This document shows, in pieces, positions 40,425 through 49,321 of a DNA stretch of 64,000 nt. The stretch comes from Muribaculaceae bacterium Isolate-037 (Harlan) (GTDB lineage Bacteria > Bacteroidota > Bacteroidia > Bacteroidales > Muribaculaceae), in contig RIAZ01000005.1 of assembly GCA_003762615.1 (NCBI GenBank), positions 1-64,000 on the forward strand, written 5' to 3'. The notes under the pieces are model-generated. The model ran no database searches. It was given only the letters and a program-made list of their open reading frames with translations, and was not told the DNA's origin. The translations under genes were made by a program, and so were the position numbers. Each line of letters opens with the position of its first letter. Position 1 is the first letter of the stretch.

Positions 40425-40913
40425 TTACCAATGATAGTCAAGCACACCTCCGATATAGAATATCTGCCCTGCGGAGAAACCGTTAAGGTATTCCATAAAA
40501 GCGGTGCTCCGTTCTGCGTAGGATTGATAATTATCTTCCGAGAGATAGAATAGTGTTCCACTGTCAAGAGCGTTGTCGAGCACTCGCTCCATTCGGTAGA
40601 GTTTGAAGTCTCGGAACACGTTGTGAGTGCTGAGGGTTTCAGCGTGTCTGCGGATTTTCGGCAGCCATTCCTTGCGTACCCATTCCTCAAGACCTCCGTT
40701 GTAGACAATGGTGTCCGGCTCTGTGCCAAGACTGAACATTCCGGTGGGCAGACATCCGTTTACAAGGTTCTCGATAGCTTCCTTACGTTCTTCCTCGCTG
40801 ATTTCAGTGGTGTAGTCCACAAGAGGTGTCAGACCAATCTCGATTGTCATTTCATCGATGAAGTTGTCTTTTTCGATTTGAGTGTCCGCAATTTGAATAA
40901 TTGTGCTGTGCAT
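40425..40913 (-). CDS. Acidic hypothetical protein
   Basis: A 162-residue soluble acidic protein. It holds helical segments (ISEEERKEAIENLVNGCLPT, EWVRKEWLPKIRRHAETLST) and an aromatic C-terminus (GFSAGQIFYIGGVLDYHW). No family is recognised. It appears to be the first gene of a two-gene minus-strand unit. Confidence 0.55.
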   Translation of the reverse strand: MHSTIIQIADTQIEKDNFIDEMTIEIGLTPLVDYTTEISEEERKEAIENLVNGCLPTGMFSLGTEPDTIVYNGGLEEWVRKEWLPKIRRHAETLSTHNVFRDFKLYRMERVLDNALDSGTLFYLSEDNYQSYAERSTAFMEYLNGFSAGQIFYIGGVLDYHW

Positions 40914-41254
40914 AAGTCTGTTGATTTAGTTCATTCCCTCATTTTATGCTTCATTGTCGAAGTCTCATATCAGGGATTTATGATGCAACCCTACGTCATC
41001 GTACAGGCATTGATGACGGTTTTTCAAGACAAATACACTTTCGTGGAAAGGAAGATTTGTGGAAGAAATGCACCTTGAACCGACATATATGCCGAGATGT
41101 CGGAACTTCGCATCCTTAAAGCCGATATAGGCTCCGACACGAAGAAATCCACATGTGACATTATAAAATGGATACTACCCTATTCATGCGGACAGGAACA
41201 GCAGTTCCTGAAACCACGGTTTATGTTTCAGGCCTTTCTGTGCGCTATGTCAGG
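40914..41254. other. Non-coding stretch
   Basis: I see no gene or strong repeat in these 341 bases between two minus-strand genes. Several short imperfect inverted repeats around 41100-41140 are not convincing. Confidence 0.35.
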
Positions 41255-41851
41255 TTATGACTGCCTGGAGATATAGTCCAAGAGGATGGCTGGGTCGAGA
41301 AGCCGGCCATTTCTTTTAAGGGTGATATGCAGATGCGGACCGGTCGATCTGCCTGTAGAGCCGACGTGTGCGACAATCTGGCCGGGAACGACACGGCTTC
41401 CGACCCTTATGTCCGGTTTCCGGATAAGATGACAATAACTGACAGTGAAACTCCCGTGCCGCAGTTTTATATAATTTCCTGAACGCTGGTCATATCCTAC
41501 ATGGGCAACTTCCCCGGGGAGCATTGCATATACGGGAGTGCCGGATTTTGCTGATATGTCAAGTCCGGAGTGATTCTCGGATGTCCTCTTGCCGAATGGA
41601 TTGCGTCGTTTCCCAAAACCTGATGAAACACGCAGATTCCCTTTAAGCGGTGGGTGGCACCATTCCAATGGTGCACGTTTGCCTGCAATAACGTTAACGG
41701 CATTGTTGCTCACGGTATCATTTTTCAGTCCCGCATCAGTTTCCGTCTGACCATTCCGGACACGGCAGATCGATGGCGGCCCGATTGTGTTGAACTGTGC
41801 TGACACTATAAGCCCCGAAGCGATGAATGACAAAACAAGCAATAATCTCAT
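41255..41851 (-). CDS. Secreted M23 metallopeptidase
   Basis: A 198-residue peptidoglycan endopeptidase. The start at 41851 gives the signal peptide LLLVLSFIASGLIVSAQ; an upstream ATG at 41869 would lie inside the promoter. The M23 fold starts at about 80: VSSGFGKRRNPFGKR, zinc ligands in HSGLDIS (HxxxD), SYCHLIRKP, and HLHITLKR (HxH). All ligands are present, so it should be active. In conjugative elements such enzymes open the cell wall for the secretion apparatus. It is transcribed alone from a promoter overlapping its leader. Confidence 0.88.
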   Translation of the reverse strand: MRLLLVLSFIASGLIVSAQFNTIGPPSICRVRNGQTETDAGLKNDTVSNNAVNVIAGKRAPLEWCHPPLKGNLRVSSGFGKRRNPFGKRTSENHSGLDISAKSGTPVYAMLPGEVAHVGYDQRSGNYIKLRHGSFTVSYCHLIRKPDIRVGSRVVPGQIVAHVGSTGRSTGPHLHITLKRNGRLLDPAILLDYISRQS

Positions 41852-41858
41852 ATAAATG

Positions 41859-41866
41859 CAAAGATA
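41859..41866 (-). promoter_or_regulatory. -7 box very close to the M23 start codon
   Basis: TATCTTTG on the minus strand (41866-41859) matches the -7 consensus exactly and lies only 7 bases before the ATG at 41851, which predicts an almost leaderless mRNA. A TTGG about 18 bases upstream may be the -33 element. Confidence 0.5.
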
Positions 41867-42038
41867 CAACTTGAAGGTTATTTACCAATAAACATTAACC
41901 CATTATAACAAAGGAGATTATATTTATATAGGCATGGATGTGTGCCAAAATTGCGTGCCTATCAGGAGATTTGGATAATGAATTATAAAAGATTGGCTCA
42001 CCGGATATTGACATGATGATTAGCCACATACATCATTA

Positions 42039-42046
42039 TATCTTTG
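42039..42046 (+). promoter_or_regulatory. Promoter -7 box of the second conjugation operon
   Basis: TATCTTTG matches the -7 consensus 29 bases before the start codon of the 42076 gene. The -33 region has only TTAG, so this may be a regulated promoter. The long operon that follows (42076-57900) has no other obvious promoter at its head. Confidence 0.55.
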
Positions 42047-42075
42047 CCTCGGAATAATTTTAATAAACCGACTAT

Positions 42076-42837
42076 ATGAACCAATCACAATTCACAGAGG
42101 AAGAAATTCCATACCACATTCTCAATCGCTTCGGTCTCACACGCGAAATGATAGAGGATCTTCCCGAAGGACTCGGGCAGCGGTTGAGAGATGGCCGCAC
42201 AACCCCTGTTCTCCCTATTAAAGTCATCGCAGACAACGGCGACACGATTCTTGCAGCCGCCCGTCTGTCGCTTCACCGCAACTCGGACGGCGATGTCAGG
42301 GTCATGTTCTACCCCAGACTTGAAAAGATTGACCTGTCACGCTTCCCGGAAGCGCAGCGCAAACCAATTTCCGGAGGCGAAACGGTAATCAGCGAAATCA
42401 GCCTCCCCGACGGAAAGAGAGCGCCGGCATTTTACCAGATTGACTCCGAGACGAATCAAGTAATGGCGGTGCCTGTCGCGGTTGTTGACAATAACATCAG
42501 GGTCATAGCCGACGAACTGCGTCTGACTCCGGCCGAGGTAAACTGCCTTCGCAACGGCAAGCTTCTCACGACACAGTATCAGGACAAGATGTGGACAATC
42601 GGTGTCTCGCTCCGTGAGCAACCCGGCATCCGCGTGGTGTGTGGTGACGAGGACACTTGGCGCGAGGATGACCGACGCGACTACGGCAAGTTCAACTTCG
42701 GTCTGAACGGATGCTGGATATCCAATGACGAGGGAGGTCTCGACTATGTTCCGGAGGATGAGTACACCGAGGAACTGTGGGATGAAATGAAGAAACGCGG
42801 CAACATGCAGCGTAACGCATCCACCCATAAAATGTAA
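42076..42837 (+). CDS. DUF4099/DUF3945-like conjugative element protein
   Basis: A 253-residue soluble protein. The start FTEEEIPYHILNRFGLTREM followed by IEDLPEGLGQRLRDGRTTPV is the DUF4099 pattern. A DUF3945-like segment (LRLTPAEVNCLRNGKLLTTQ) lies around 155-175. Proteins of this type are encoded near mobilisation and topoisomerase/primase genes of Bacteroidales conjugative elements; their biochemical role is unknown. It heads the second plus-strand operon. Confidence 0.75.
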   Translation: MNQSQFTEEEIPYHILNRFGLTREMIEDLPEGLGQRLRDGRTTPVLPIKVIADNGDTILAAARLSLHRNSDGDVRVMFYPRLEKIDLSRFPEAQRKPISGGETVISEISLPDGKRAPAFYQIDSETNQVMAVPVAVVDNNIRVIADELRLTPAEVNCLRNGKLLTTQYQDKMWTIGVSLREQPGIRVVCGDEDTWREDDRRDYGKFNFGLNGCWISNDEGGLDYVPEDEYTEELWDEMKKRGNMQRNASTHKM

Positions 42838-42844
42838 AACCTTA

Positions 42845-43081
42845 ATGCCACGAAAGAAACCGAATTTCAAGTATTACCCCGAGGAAGTCCTCATAGACTT
42901 TGTGCAGCGCGGCCTGTTCAGTTGGGTGGATTATGTCATCCACTACTCGGAAGAATGGCGTGAGGAGTTCACCGATTTCTGCAGGGAGCGGGGTATGGCG
43001 ATGAACAACCGGAATGCCCTGGCCTATATCACATACCGCGAGGATCTGCTTGAGGATGCCATGCAGCAGGGACTTGCCTAA
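42845..43081 (+). CDS. Small hypothetical protein
   Basis: A 78-residue helical protein with a basic start (MPRKKPNFKYYPEEVLIDFV) and an acidic, aromatic body (YVIHYSEEWREEFTDFCRER). It lies 7 bases after the DUF4099-like gene and 11 before the next, so it is part of the operon. No function is recognised. Confidence 0.55.
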   Translation: MPRKKPNFKYYPEEVLIDFVQRGLFSWVDYVIHYSEEWREEFTDFCRERGMAMNNRNALAYITYREDLLEDAMQQGLA

Positions 43082-43092
43082 ACATCACCATT

Positions 43093-44739
43093 ATGGCTAT
43101 CAGACAGAATACAAATCCCCATAATCTCGAACTGCATCCCGAACTGCAGGACATCCTCATGCGCAACGGCATGAGGGCGACCGTCACAGGGTCGGGAAAC
43201 GGGTTCCAGCTCGTGGTCCAGGGGCATGACAGCCCATTGCTGTACTATCCAATAACCGAGAAACAACTGCGGGCACTCGTGGACTGGGGCACCAATACGG
43301 CAAACAAGCGTGCCTACAACACTCTCGCCTCCGTTGTGGCGGCTGATTTCGACCTTCCCCGCGATTTCGTACATGCGCGTAACGCCAACGGACGTGTGGC
43401 GATGGGTCTCCACGGCAACCGCATAGGTGTCGGCGAATATGGCCGTGTGCCATACCCCGTCATGTGCCGACATCCTTTCGGGCGAGGATTCCTCGGTTGG
43501 ACTCCGCGCAATCAGGAGGGGTGGCACATGCGCCGCATCGGAGGCCAGCTATGGTTTCCTGCCGGTGCCCCGATGGTGGCAGTGCGTCCGGACGGGAGAC
43601 AGAAACCGGGCGAGATGCAGACCGGCGGTTACGGTTTCTATTACAAGGGCGCACCGCAGGGTGCGGTTCAGGGAACCGTGCCGCAGCAGGATGTGCTCGC
43701 ACAGATGCAGACTGTCATACAGCCGATCCCTCAGCCCAAGAGACCCGATGAGCCGGCGATACCATACAGTACCGCCATTACATCGGATGTCTATTTCACC
43801 AATGAAAAATGGCAGGAGGTGCTGAGGTCACATGGCCTGGCCATTGACCCGGAGAAGAAGACCCTCACAGTGCAGTCAACCGCTGAGCAGGCAGATTTTG
43901 TATATGACCTTACTGCGGAAGAGGTCTCAAAGCTGACTGACAATTCCATAAAGGAAGTGCCGGTCGCCGACCGCATCAAAATCATCAACGGAGTAATCCA
44001 GGATGATTTCGCCGATGCCATCACCCTTGACACGCTCAACAAATCCGAAATGGTCGGTATCTCACTCAAGCCGGAAGTCCGTCAGGAACTTAACCAGCAG
44101 GAACAGGCAGTGGTGACACTCGATGCCAATCAGCAGCAGGTTCGGCAGCAGACGTCAGGAGGTTATGACGTGACACCGGAGGAACAGGCCTATATGGATA
44201 TGCTCCATGAAGGACATCCTGATGTCGGTGCGGTCATAAACGGGCGCGACCTCTATGAACTTGACGGCAACAAGGCATGGTTCCGCGAAGGGAAACACGG
44301 ACGGGAGGTGTCGGTTGAGCGGATTTCAGTTCAGCCGAGCCGGGAAACGGAGGGGAAATATAAGATGACAGCCGTGATAAACGGTGAAGTCATAACCCAT
44401 GAGATTTCCAGGAAGGACTATGACAAGTTCCTTGCGGTCAACGACCTCCAGCGCATGAAGATGTTCTCCAAGATTTTCTCCGAGGTCGACATGAAGGATA
44501 TCCAGTCTTCCAATAACGGTGCAAAAATCGGAGCTGGGATATTGACGGCACTGACCGTGGGTGCTGTGGTCCTCGGGGCGGTCTCTCGTCCGAGGCCTGA
44601 GTTCTACGGCTGCGGGCCGGGGCCGCGTCCGTACTTCAAGCCCGGAGTAGATACTCCGGAGGATGTCGCCGCAAGAAATTTCGATGCGATGATTAACCAG
44701 CCCAGACCACCTGAGCCACATCGGGGGCAGGGATTCTAA
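43093..44739 (+). CDS. Large hypothetical protein with C-terminal membrane helix
   Basis: A 548-residue protein, not recognised as a whole. The N-terminal 190 residues look globular (GSGNGFQLVVQGHDSPLLYY, MRRIGGQLWFPAGAPMVAVR). A Pro/Gln-rich linker (about 195-225) leads to two repeats reminiscent of DUF3945-type modules (EVPVADRIKIINGVIQDDFA; EGHPDVGAVINGRDLYELDG). One hydrophobic helix lies near 478-498 (GAGILTALTVGAVVLGAVS) before a Pro-rich tail. It may be tethered to the inner membrane with its bulk in the cytoplasm. Its place between DUF4099-like and primase genes suggests DNA processing during transfer. Confidence 0.55.
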   Translation: MAIRQNTNPHNLELHPELQDILMRNGMRATVTGSGNGFQLVVQGHDSPLLYYPITEKQLRALVDWGTNTANKRAYNTLASVVAADFDLPRDFVHARNANGRVAMGLHGNRIGVGEYGRVPYPVMCRHPFGRGFLGWTPRNQEGWHMRRIGGQLWFPAGAPMVAVRPDGRQKPGEMQTGGYGFYYKGAPQGAVQGTVPQQDVLAQMQTVIQPIPQPKRPDEPAIPYSTAITSDVYFTNEKWQEVLRSHGLAIDPEKKTLTVQSTAEQADFVYDLTAEEVSKLTDNSIKEVPVADRIKIINGVIQDDFADAITLDTLNKSEMVGISLKPEVRQELNQQEQAVVTLDANQQQVRQQTSGGYDVTPEEQAYMDMLHEGHPDVGAVINGRDLYELDGNKAWFREGKHGREVSVERISVQPSRETEGKYKMTAVINGEVITHEISRKDYDKFLAVNDLQRMKMFSKIFSEVDMKDIQSSNNGAKIGAGILTALTVGAVVLGAVSRPRPEFYGCGPGPRPYFKPGVDTPEDVAARNFDAMINQPRPPEPHRGQGF

Positions 44740-44756
44740 ACAAGTATCACCATACG

Positions 44757-45854
44757 ATGCCATTACCGAAACTTACATACGAAGATTTCAAGGCAAGAAT
44801 CTCCATACAGGAGGTTCTGCAGGACGCAGGCTACCGTCTCAACCGGAAGGACGGTCTGCGTTATCCCTCGTATGTCCGTGTGGGAACAGACGGGCGTCGG
44901 GTCGGGGGCGACAAGTTCATCGTCTCCGGCCACGGCACCTGCTGCTTCCAGCCACCTGAGCGCAAGAATTACAACATTATCTCATTCATAAAGTCACATC
45001 CGTATTTCTTTGCCGACTACAGGCCAGGCATGTCGCTAGACCGTCTTGTCAACGTGGTATGCCACCGGTTGCTGAACCAGCCATTGGAGGAGAGGCAGGC
45101 GCGTGTATTCAATCCAATAAAAGAGCATAAACCATTTGATATGTCGGAATATGAAATATCCCGTGAACAGCGGAATCTTTCGAGGTTCCTTATGGCAAGA
45201 GGCATACATAAACCCACACAGGACGCATTTGCCCCACACATGTTCGTCGCCACGAGAAAGCGTGATGACGGCAAAAGGTATGGCAATATCGCCTTTCCAT
45301 TGAGAAAACCAGATGATCTGTCAAAAATTGTAGGGCTTGAGATAAGAGGCTTTCCCAACAAAGAGGGCAAGACGACATACAAAGGCATGGCGGCCGGCAG
45401 CAATTCTTCCGAAGGGCTGTGGATGGCAATCCCCGGAAAAGAGGATTTGCCGAAAATGGAAAATGTCGAGGGGGTGGCATGGTTTGAAAGCGCATACGAT
45501 GCAATGGCCTTTTATGAACTTCACCAGGGGGCTTTCAAGGAACATCCTGAGTTGGCGAAAAATGCAATTTTCGTGTCAACCGGAGGTACCCCGACAGACG
45601 GTCAGATGAAAGGTCTTCTGGCTGCTGCGCCGCACGCCCACCATTTTCTCTGTTTCGACAATGACAAAGCCGGACGGGAATTTTGTGCCCATTTCCATAA
45701 GGTGGCGGAGAGTCTGGGTATTGATGCGGATTGCGTATATGACTTCCCGTTGTTGCCATGCTACAAGGATTGGAACGATGCCCTGCAGGGAAAGACAAAT
45801 TACACCGGTGACGAGGTGGTGCCGTTGACAGCAAAAGGAGGACTGAGAAGATGA
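44757..45854 (+). CDS. traP: TraP-like primase with TOPRIM domain
   Basis: A 365-residue primase-like protein. The N-terminus (YEDFKARISIQEVLQDAGYR, PERKNYNIISFIKSHP) resembles the CHC2/DUF3991-type region of Bacteroidales TraP proteins but lacks an obvious zinc ribbon. The TOPRIM domain spans about 240-330: GVAWFESAYDAMAFYELH gives the catalytic Glu, and FLCFDNDKAGREF gives the Asp-x-Asp. It would prime the second strand in the recipient. Its stop overlaps the next gene by ATGA. Confidence 0.82.
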   Translation: MPLPKLTYEDFKARISIQEVLQDAGYRLNRKDGLRYPSYVRVGTDGRRVGGDKFIVSGHGTCCFQPPERKNYNIISFIKSHPYFFADYRPGMSLDRLVNVVCHRLLNQPLEERQARVFNPIKEHKPFDMSEYEISREQRNLSRFLMARGIHKPTQDAFAPHMFVATRKRDDGKRYGNIAFPLRKPDDLSKIVGLEIRGFPNKEGKTTYKGMAAGSNSSEGLWMAIPGKEDLPKMENVEGVAWFESAYDAMAFYELHQGAFKEHPELAKNAIFVSTGGTPTDGQMKGLLAAAPHAHHFLCFDNDKAGREFCAHFHKVAESLGIDADCVYDFPLLPCYKDWNDALQGKTNYTGDEVVPLTAKGGLRR

Positions 45855-46336
45855 ACCAGCCAACCGGCACATTCGGCACAATAATCCTAAGACCACACTG
45901 GCTGCAGTGGGTGGTTGACAAAGCTCCGTGGATAGCGGTGAATATCTTCGGATATTGCTGGTATCACATGACTCCGCTCCCGGACCTAATCCTGTTCCTG
46001 ATGATTGCGATGTCGATTCATCTGACATATATGTTGCTGTATCTGACAATGACACGCTTCACAGTGACAGATGAAGTCTTGGTCTACGAACACGGTGTGC
46101 TCATGAGACAACGGGAGTACGTCGAGCTTTACCGTATCATTGACTTCAAGGAACATATTTGTTTCTTTCAGAATCTTGCCGGCATCAAGACCGTGACGAT
46201 TTATTCCGGAGACAGATCAACTCCAATACTGCCGATGCGGGGCATCGCATTGGACTATCCGCTAGTGGGAATCATCAGGCAGAGAGTGGAATATAACAAA
46301 CGAAAAAAAGGAATCTATGAAATTACCAACCGCTAG
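45851..46336 (+). CDS. Membrane protein with bacterial PH domain
   Basis: A 161-residue protein with two membrane helices (about 20-60, WIAVNIFGYCWYHM and LILFLMIAMSIHLTYMLLYL). A bPH2-like domain follows (TRFTVTDEVLVYEHGVLMRQ, EYVELYRIIDFKEHICFFQN, GIKTVTIYSGDRSTPILPMR). Such YdbT/YdbS-like proteins are membrane-associated with unknown ligands. The gene overlaps its neighbours on both sides (ATGA and 20 bases), so it belongs to the operon. Confidence 0.8.
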   Translation: MNQPTGTFGTIILRPHWLQWVVDKAPWIAVNIFGYCWYHMTPLPDLILFLMIAMSIHLTYMLLYLTMTRFTVTDEVLVYEHGVLMRQREYVELYRIIDFKEHICFFQNLAGIKTVTIYSGDRSTPILPMRGIALDYPLVGIIRQRVEYNKRKKGIYEITNR

Positions 46337-47015
46337 GATATTCGCAGTTTTTGTCATGGGCGTGGTGGCATTACACACCCACGCCCAGAGCATCGTTGTT
46401 GCCAATCCACTCGAATGGGCTGCTTTGGCGGAAGGCAACGAACTTATCAACGGCCAGGTAAAGAAGGAGACCGAGGGACAGTTGCAGACCGCAGCCTTGC
46501 AGAACACCATAGCCGCTGAGTTCACCAAGATACATGAGTGGGAGAAACAATACAGCAACTATCTTCAGAAAGTGGATGGCTATGCCTCGACACTGAAAGC
46601 CTCTACCCATCTCTACACGGAAGGAGTCCGCATATTCCTATCCCTGACAGAGCTTAAAAAAGCAATCGGGAGCAATCCTCAGGGCATTGTTGCATCCATG
46701 AGCATGAACAATCTCTACATGGAGACGGCCACCGAAATGGTTTCGGTCTACACGCTCCTCAAGAACGCCATCGCCGAAGGGGGTGTCAGGAACATGCTGA
46801 CCGGTGCGGAACGCAGCCAGACACTGTGGGCATTGAATGAAAGGCTTGCAGCCTTTCAGAAGAAGTTGCGCCGACTGTGTCTCAGCATCCGCTATTACAC
46901 CTTCAATGATGTGTGGGCGAGTGTCACCGCAGGCATGATAGACCGCGACAACGCCTCGATAGCTCGACAGGCGAAAGCCCGCTGGAAACGTGTCGCAAAA
47001 TCCATACATCCATGA
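46317..47015 (+). CDS. Secreted helical protein with RWK motif (TraI/VirB5-like candidate)
   Basis: A 232-residue secreted protein. The signal peptide (IFAVFVMGVVALHTHAQ) is followed by a purely helical mature chain (TAALQNTIAAEFTKIHEWEK, KKLRRLCLSIRYYTFNDVWA) that closes with IARQAKARWKRVA. The helical pattern and position of basic C-terminal residues resemble DUF4141/TraI periplasmic proteins, but there is no direct match. It is a close relative of the following gene (both have a Y-x-x-x-NDVW segment) and overlaps it by ATGA. Confidence 0.62.
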   Translation: MKLPTARIFAVFVMGVVALHTHAQSIVVANPLEWAALAEGNELINGQVKKETEGQLQTAALQNTIAAEFTKIHEWEKQYSNYLQKVDGYASTLKASTHLYTEGVRIFLSLTELKKAIGSNPQGIVASMSMNNLYMETATEMVSVYTLLKNAIAEGGVRNMLTGAERSQTLWALNERLAAFQKKLRRLCLSIRYYTFNDVWASVTAGMIDRDNASIARQAKARWKRVAKSIHP

Positions 47016-47842
47016 GAAGGTTTCTGTTCATAGCCATGACGCTGTTCTCGACACTGGCAGCCTCCGCGCAGCTTGACCCCACACTCGCCGGTATGATACT
47101 CATATACAACGATAAGGCGGAGAAGGCTCTCAAGAGTCAGGAGTCAGCCATGCTGATGATGACTACGGGACATATCTGGACAAAGGAGGAATTAGAGGCC
47201 ACTACTGACCTGCAGAGAAAATATAACGAGTACCTCGACCGCTTCAACGACATCATAGTGTATGCGGCACAGATCTACGGCTTTTACCATGAGGTAGGAA
47301 GACTTACCGAGAATTTCGGTGAACTGACAAATCAGCTCCGTCGGTCGCCGGCAAACGCACTTGCGGTCGCCCTTACCCCGAAGCGCAACACAATCTACCG
47401 GGAGTTGATAATGACTTCCGTGGACATTGTCAACGACATACGGCAAGTCTGCCTGTCCGACATAAAGATGACCGAGCAGCAGAGAATAGAGATAGTGTTC
47501 GGTATCCGGCCCAAACTGAAAGCCATGAACCGGAAACTTTCGCGTCTTGCCAGGGCGGTCAAGTACACATCGCTCAACGATGTATGGCTTGAGCTTGACA
47601 ACAGGGTGAGGGGGCCGGTTGACAAAGGGAGGATAACGGATGCCGCTTTCAGGCGGTGGAGGCAGAACGGCCGGGTGAACATCAAGCCCGGAGGGAACGG
47701 CCCGACCAACGGAGGCTTCCCCGGCATAATCGGACCGGTTCGGCCGCAGTATCCCTGGATAAAGGACTCGATATTTCCAATACTTCCTAACAGACCTGTC
47801 ATTAAAGATACATTGATTTTCAAACCAAATAATATCAAGTAA
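47012..47842 (+). CDS. Secreted helical protein with RWR motif, paralogue of the preceding gene
   Basis: A 276-residue secreted protein from the ATG at 47012 (signal FLFIAMTLFSTLAASAQ). The mature chain shares the helical plan of the preceding protein (KLSRLARAVKYTSLNDVWLE, ITDAAFRRWRQNG) and adds a 60-residue Pro/Gly-rich tail (IKPGGNGPTNGGFPGIIGPV) that ends in PIL-NRPVIKDTLIF. The extended tail is disordered-looking and could reach the cell wall or outer membrane. It is part of the five-member RWR group. Confidence 0.62.
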   Translation: MRRFLFIAMTLFSTLAASAQLDPTLAGMILIYNDKAEKALKSQESAMLMMTTGHIWTKEELEATTDLQRKYNEYLDRFNDIIVYAAQIYGFYHEVGRLTENFGELTNQLRRSPANALAVALTPKRNTIYRELIMTSVDIVNDIRQVCLSDIKMTEQQRIEIVFGIRPKLKAMNRKLSRLARAVKYTSLNDVWLELDNRVRGPVDKGRITDAAFRRWRQNGRVNIKPGGNGPTNGGFPGIIGPVRPQYPWIKDSIFPILPNRPVIKDTLIFKPNNIK

Positions 47843-47844
47843 AC

Positions 47845-48498
47845 ATGGGCAAATGGAGTTCGGTACTGAAATGGATATCAGCACCTATAGCACATCCGCA
47901 GCGGACGCTTACCGGAACAGGCAAAGCAATAAAGACCGCGACCCTGGGAGCCGGTGTCGGATATGTCGGTTGGGAGGCCCTTGTCAACGACAAGCCTGTC
48001 ATGCAGACCGTGGGCGACGCGGTTTTGGGCGAGGTCACCAACAAGGCGGTCAAGGAGACAGTCCACGGCACAGTCGGTGCTGTGGGAGATACCATCGGTG
48101 CCGCAAGGGAAGCCATCGGTGGTGTGACCGATGCGGTCGGTAACGTTAATAATGCCGCATCCACATGGGGAGGCATCGGCACATTCATGGGAAACATCTC
48201 CGGTGGCAACGGTGGTAACATGTTCAGCAATCTTTTCAGCAACATATTCAGCGGAAAGGTGTCGATGATGTCGATGCTCGGCCTTGTCGCTTCAGCACTT
48301 CTTATTTTCGGACGCTTCGGATGGCTCGGCAAGATAGCCGGGGCGTTGCTCGGGATGTTGCTGATCGGCAATAATTCCCGTGTGGCGCAACAGCAGACAC
48401 AGCAGAAGCGGAACGACCGTAATCAGGATGCTGCGGAAGAGGTAAAAAAAATACAGCCGGAGGAGCAGGAAACATCGAGACCGGTCATCAGACGATAA
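47845..48498 (+). CDS. Gly/Ala-rich membrane protein
   Basis: A 217-residue protein with amphipathic, Gly/Ala/Val-rich repeats (about 30-105, TKAVKETVHGTVGAVGDTIG, AAREAIGGVTDAVGNVNNAA). A Gly/Asn-rich segment is followed by two close membrane helices (about 138-178, MMSMLGLVASALLIFGRFGW, LGKIAGALLGMLLIGN) and a charged Gln/Lys/Glu tail. The apolipoprotein-like repeats suggest membrane-surface contact. It starts 2 bases after the preceding gene. No named family. Confidence 0.58.
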   Translation: MGKWSSVLKWISAPIAHPQRTLTGTGKAIKTATLGAGVGYVGWEALVNDKPVMQTVGDAVLGEVTNKAVKETVHGTVGAVGDTIGAAREAIGGVTDAVGNVNNAASTWGGIGTFMGNISGGNGGNMFSNLFSNIFSGKVSMMSMLGLVASALLIFGRFGWLGKIAGALLGMLLIGNNSRVAQQQTQQKRNDRNQDAAEEVKKIQPEEQETSRPVIRR

Positions 48499-48508
48499 CG
48501 TAAATAAT

Positions 48509-49321
48509 ATGAGCTATAACCAAAATTCAAACCTATACTCAAAGAGCGGTTATTCAATGCCCTTTGAGGAAAAAAACGGACGGGTGGAGATAATCCGTCC
48601 TTACGGAGAGGATGCCGACGGCAATTTCAATCACGGAGTTGATTTCAAGACCAGCAACTTCCTGATTGCAGCCGTGGCTGACGGTCAGGTGTGCGGAGCC
48701 ATGAACAGTAAGGACGGCGCGGTGATGCTGCTTCAGCACGGCGACTACCTTGTGACATACTCGCATCTCAAGACCCGCTTCGCGCAGGTCGACCAGAAGG
48801 TCAAAGCAGGGATGGTTGTCGGGATGGCATCCGATTCACTCCATGTCGAGGTGAAATATCAGGAGCAAGAGATAAACCCTATGGAGTTCCTGACCATGAT
48901 CTACGGCAACATCAAGATGCTTCTGCAGACAGGCAAGGTCGCTGTGCCCGACTTCGAGACCATCGACATGGATGTGCCAACCGACTTTGATGAAAATCAG
49001 GAGGAGATCGAAAGACTGATGCTGCAATGGTATCCGTCATACCTCGCCGATCTCGCCCAAGGTGAGTATCTGCTGCCAGGCAAAACGGAGATGTCGCTCC
49101 GCAACATCTTCTCCTGGGCGGCGGTCAGGCAGTTTTTCTTCAGGACCATACCGCATCTCGGCAATCCGGGTGGACTTGACGAATCAGCGGTGCCATTGGC
49201 TTGCAAGGCACAGAACCTCCTTATCGGGGACTTCCTGAACTATCTCGCGATCCGGCATCAGATATATCTCTCGGCCATGACCGACGGAATAAAAAAAAAG
49301 TACATGAGTCAGCCGTACTGA
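48509..49321 (+). CDS. M23-like protein with altered active site, ends at an A9 slippery run
   Basis: In the zero frame this is 270 residues. An M23-like domain occupies about 25-125: NHGVDFK keeps the His-x3-Asp zinc pair and TYSHLKTRF keeps the SHL histidine, but the final motif reads SLHVEV, so the first His of HLH is Ser. It has no signal peptide. A helical part follows. The frame ends 18 bases after an A9G run (49291-49300) containing A-AAA-AAG, and the minus-one frame continues with 107 more codons that look like the natural C-terminus. It is probably a binding or scaffolding member of the wall-hydrolase set. Confidence 0.72.
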   Translation: MSYNQNSNLYSKSGYSMPFEEKNGRVEIIRPYGEDADGNFNHGVDFKTSNFLIAAVADGQVCGAMNSKDGAVMLLQHGDYLVTYSHLKTRFAQVDQKVKAGMVVGMASDSLHVEVKYQEQEINPMEFLTMIYGNIKMLLQTGKVAVPDFETIDMDVPTDFDENQEEIERLMLQWYPSYLADLAQGEYLLPGKTEMSLRNIFSWAAVRQFFFRTIPHLGNPGGLDESAVPLACKAQNLLIGDFLNYLAIRHQIYLSAMTDGIKKKYMSQPY

